Shown in pieces: positions 6,029 through 6,972 of a stretch of DNA of 6,972 nucleotides (positions are counted from its first letter, which is position 1; each line of letters begins with the position of its first letter). Location: the NCBI GenBank assembly GCA_023481335.1, contig JAMCWI010000097.1, positions 1-6,972 of the forward strand, read 5' to 3'. Under the pieces are notes generated by a model, which was given only the letters and a program-made list of their open reading frames with translations, was not told where the DNA came from and did no database searches. This DNA is from Bacillota bacterium (GTDB taxonomy: Bacteria; Bacillota; Desulfotomaculia; Desulfotomaculales; Desulfotomaculaceae). Position numbers and translations under genes: made by a program.

Positions 6029-6037
6029 ATTATACCA
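6029..6037 (-). promoter_or_regulatory. Extended -10 promoter of the peptide-binding lipoprotein
   Basis: The minus strand reads TGGTATAAT, a perfect -10 with the TGn extension. No good -35 is seen 16-18 bases upstream, which an extended -10 can tolerate. Transcription would start near 6022, about 40 bases before the TTG start. Confidence 0.6.
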
Positions 6038-6091
6038 TGTTTTAATAACAATAGGTAGAATCATCCAAAAAGTTTAGAGAAATTAGAAAAA

Positions 6092-6128
6092 AAAGCGTCT
6101 TTCTGCAACCAAAGCAGAAAGACGCTTT
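6092..6128 (-). terminator. Strong intrinsic terminator of the small membrane-peptide gene
   Basis: A perfect 15-bp stem, AAAGCGTCTTTCTGC (6092-6106) with GCAGAAAGACGCTTT (6114-6128), has a 7-base loop and runs into eight Ts on the minus strand. It begins 12 bases beyond the stop codon of the 28-residue gene. It insulates the lipoprotein promoter (about 60 bases further on) from that transcript. Confidence 0.9.
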
Positions 6129-6140
6129 CTTAATACTGAA

Positions 6141-6227
6141 TTACCATTTTTTAGGGGCACCTGAAGCTAAAATTAATGAAAGAATAACCAGCACGGTGTA
6201 GGGGATTTTAGCAACCCAACGCATCAT
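6141..6227 (-). CDS. 28-residue single-span membrane protein, unknown function
   Basis: I do not recognise this gene, but it is well supported. It starts ATG-ATG (6227, 6224) and ends at TAA (6141-6143). The protein begins MMRWVAKIP, then has a hydrophobic span, YTVLVILSLILA (10-21), and ends SGAPKKW: a basic N-terminus, one membrane segment and a short basic tail. A near-perfect binding site (AAGGAGG, 6238-6244) lies 10 bases before the first ATG. It has its own promoter (6281-6308) and an immediate strong terminator (6092-6128), so it is a complete monocistronic unit of about 190 bases. It is too short to be a secreted precursor with much mature product; a membrane-embedded regulator, toxin-like peptide or accessory subunit of a membrane complex is possible. 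The IPYTVLVIL motif recalls other tiny bacterial membrane proteins, but I cannot confirm that. Confidence 0.75.
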   Translation of the reverse strand: MMRWVAKIPYTVLVILSLILASGAPKKW

Positions 6228-6237
6228 AAAGCAACAC

Positions 6238-6244
6238 CCTCCTT
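6238..6244 (-). promoter_or_regulatory. Ribosome binding site of the 28-residue gene
   Basis: AAGGAGG on the minus strand lies 10 bases before the first of two adjacent ATG codons and 13 before the second. The spacing favours the first. Its strength supports the claim that the short frame is translated. Confidence 0.75.
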
Positions 6245-6280
6245 ATTTGGCATAATATGTATTAATTTTCTTAATTAAAT

Positions 6281-6308
6281 ATTATACCAGTTATTAAAGG
6301 CTTGTCCA
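6281..6308 (-). promoter_or_regulatory. Promoter of the 28-residue gene
   Basis: On the minus strand TGGACA (6303-6308, five of six to consensus) is followed after 16 bases by TATAAT (6281-6286), with a TGG extension in front. This is the best sigma-A-type promoter in the window. Its -10 with extension, TGGTATAAT, is the same as in the neighbouring lipoprotein promoter. Transcription would start near 6274, leaving a leader of about 47 bases. Confidence 0.75.
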
Positions 6309-6375
6309 TCAAAAAAAATCAATTTATTTTTCCATGATTTTTATTTATTCTACATTTTATGACCTAAATTTTAAT

Positions 6376-6389
6376 ATTTTCTAGAAAAT
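6376..6389. repeat. 14-bp perfect palindrome in the divergent intergenic region
   Basis: ATTTTCTAGAAAAT lies between the small membrane-peptide promoter and the plus-strand membrane gene, in an AT-rich stretch (6287-6473) that otherwise shows no gene. It could be an operator for the rightward gene. Chance is a real alternative given the base composition. Confidence 0.35.
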
Positions 6390-6473
6390 TATGTCATACT
6401 TGAAGGGTTTTTACATTTTATTGAGAATTATTTCAAAATAAAAGCTTAATGAAAAGAAGTGTTATTCAGAACG

Positions 6474-6972
6474 ATGGCGACAATAAAAAGAGTCCTGACC
6501 CCTTTTATACTATATCAAATTGTTATTGGTTCACTGGGTTTATATTTAGTATATAAAGCCTTTCCGCATTGGAGCATGGATCTCATATTGGTTTATCTCT
6601 TTTGGATCCTTTTTTGTACTGCTGCTGAGTATAAACCAATAACAATGCCGTCCAATATTCAGTTAACAGTATCCTGTGCTATACATATTTCTGCTTTAAT
6701 CTTATTTGGGTGGCCTGTGGCAGTTTTAATATCCACTCTTACGATTTTTGTAGTCGACATTAAACGAGGTTTACAAAAAGTTTTATTTAATATAAGCCAA
6801 ATTGCTATAACCATTTATCTTTCCTGGTTTGTTTACCAACTATTCGTACCAGAGGCAGGTCACTTAAATTTTCGTAAAGAATATTTTCCTGCCATGCTTC
6901 TTAGCTGTCTCACATATGTTATTGTTAACTCCATACTCGTCTCTGGAATCATTTCTTTAAGCCAGGGAAAGA
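6474..6972 (+). CDS. N-terminal membrane domain of a probable HD-GYP or GGDEF signalling protein (3'-partial)
   Basis: The frame is open from the ATG at 6474 to the window end (166 codons), so the gene is cut. All that is seen is a multi-span membrane domain, with hydrophobic segments near 8-28, 36-54, 64-78, 80-96, 105-124 and 138-162. The text CTAAEYKPITMPSNIQLTVS followed by a hydrophobic ALILFGW, and later KVLFNISQIAITIYLSWFVY, resembles the sensory membrane domain placed before HD-GYP phosphodiesterase or GGDEF domains in clostridia and relatives. The catalytic part is not in view, so the function is inference. The start is unsure: no good binding site precedes the ATG (a GAAG about 14 bases upstream is weak), and an in-frame GTG at 6459 is possible; a TGA at 6450 bounds both. 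The gene diverges from the minus-strand units. Confidence 0.72.
   Translation, partial: MATIKRVLTPFILYQIVIGSLGLYLVYKAFPHWSMDLILVYLFWILFCTAAEYKPITMPSNIQLTVSCAIHISALILFGWPVAVLISTLTIFVVDIKRGLQKVLFNISQIAITIYLSWFVYQLFVPEAGHLNFRKEYFPAMLLSCLTYVIVNSILVSGIISLSQGK

Noticed and set aside
6309..6473. Cyclic-di-GMP or other riboswitch upstream of the plus-strand membrane gene
   Set aside because: The region is AT-rich and lacks the conserved GC-rich helices and tetraloop receptor of known classes.
1..6972. Insertion sequence, phage, CRISPR array, toxin-antitoxin or defence island
   Set aside because: No transposase, integrase, direct-repeat array, cas gene or paired toxin-antitoxin frames are seen; gene content is mainly housekeeping and stress-related.

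Overview
The window looks like chromosomal DNA from a spore-forming, probably anaerobic Firmicute, most like the Desulfotomaculum/Peptococcaceae group. This rests on the low-to-medium GC, AT-rich intergenic regions, strong Shine-Dalgarno sequences, TTG/GTG starts, and a Spo0M homologue beside a Gram-positive-type OppA lipoprotein. The assignment is inferred from gene content; there is no rRNA or other phylogenetic marker here.

Layout: almost everything is on the minus strand. At the left edge, a small plus-strand gene of unknown function (41-352) converges on a minus-strand YycJ/WalJ-type metallo-beta-lactamase-fold nuclease (413-1186). They share a long hairpin terminator (369-405). Next comes a compact minus-strand operon, read right to left: a MerR-family regulator (3674-3222), a Spo0M-like protein with an unusual membrane-zipper tail (3190-2231), and the membrane protease HtpX (2199-1357). 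It has a promoter and palindromic operator at 3693-3724 and a terminator at 1313-1342. The combination suggests an envelope or sporulation stress module under its own regulator.

Upstream of it lies a two-gene minus-strand unit: an OppA-type peptide-binding lipoprotein (5983-4373) and a universal stress protein (4351-3887), 21 bp apart and ending at a hairpin at 3860-3878. Upstream again is a short, fully equipped transcription unit for a 28-residue single-span membrane peptide (6227-6141). At the right edge a plus-strand gene starts and runs off the window; its visible part is a multi-span membrane domain of the kind found in front of HD-GYP or GGDEF signalling domains.

Main points for a second look: the 28-aa membrane protein; the six-glycine zipper added to Spo0M; the likely ATT start of the MerR gene and the palindrome in its promoter; and a 10-bp stem that could hide the yycJ ribosome binding site. 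I see no mobile element, CRISPR array, tRNA or rRNA, and no clear multi-gene defence system.
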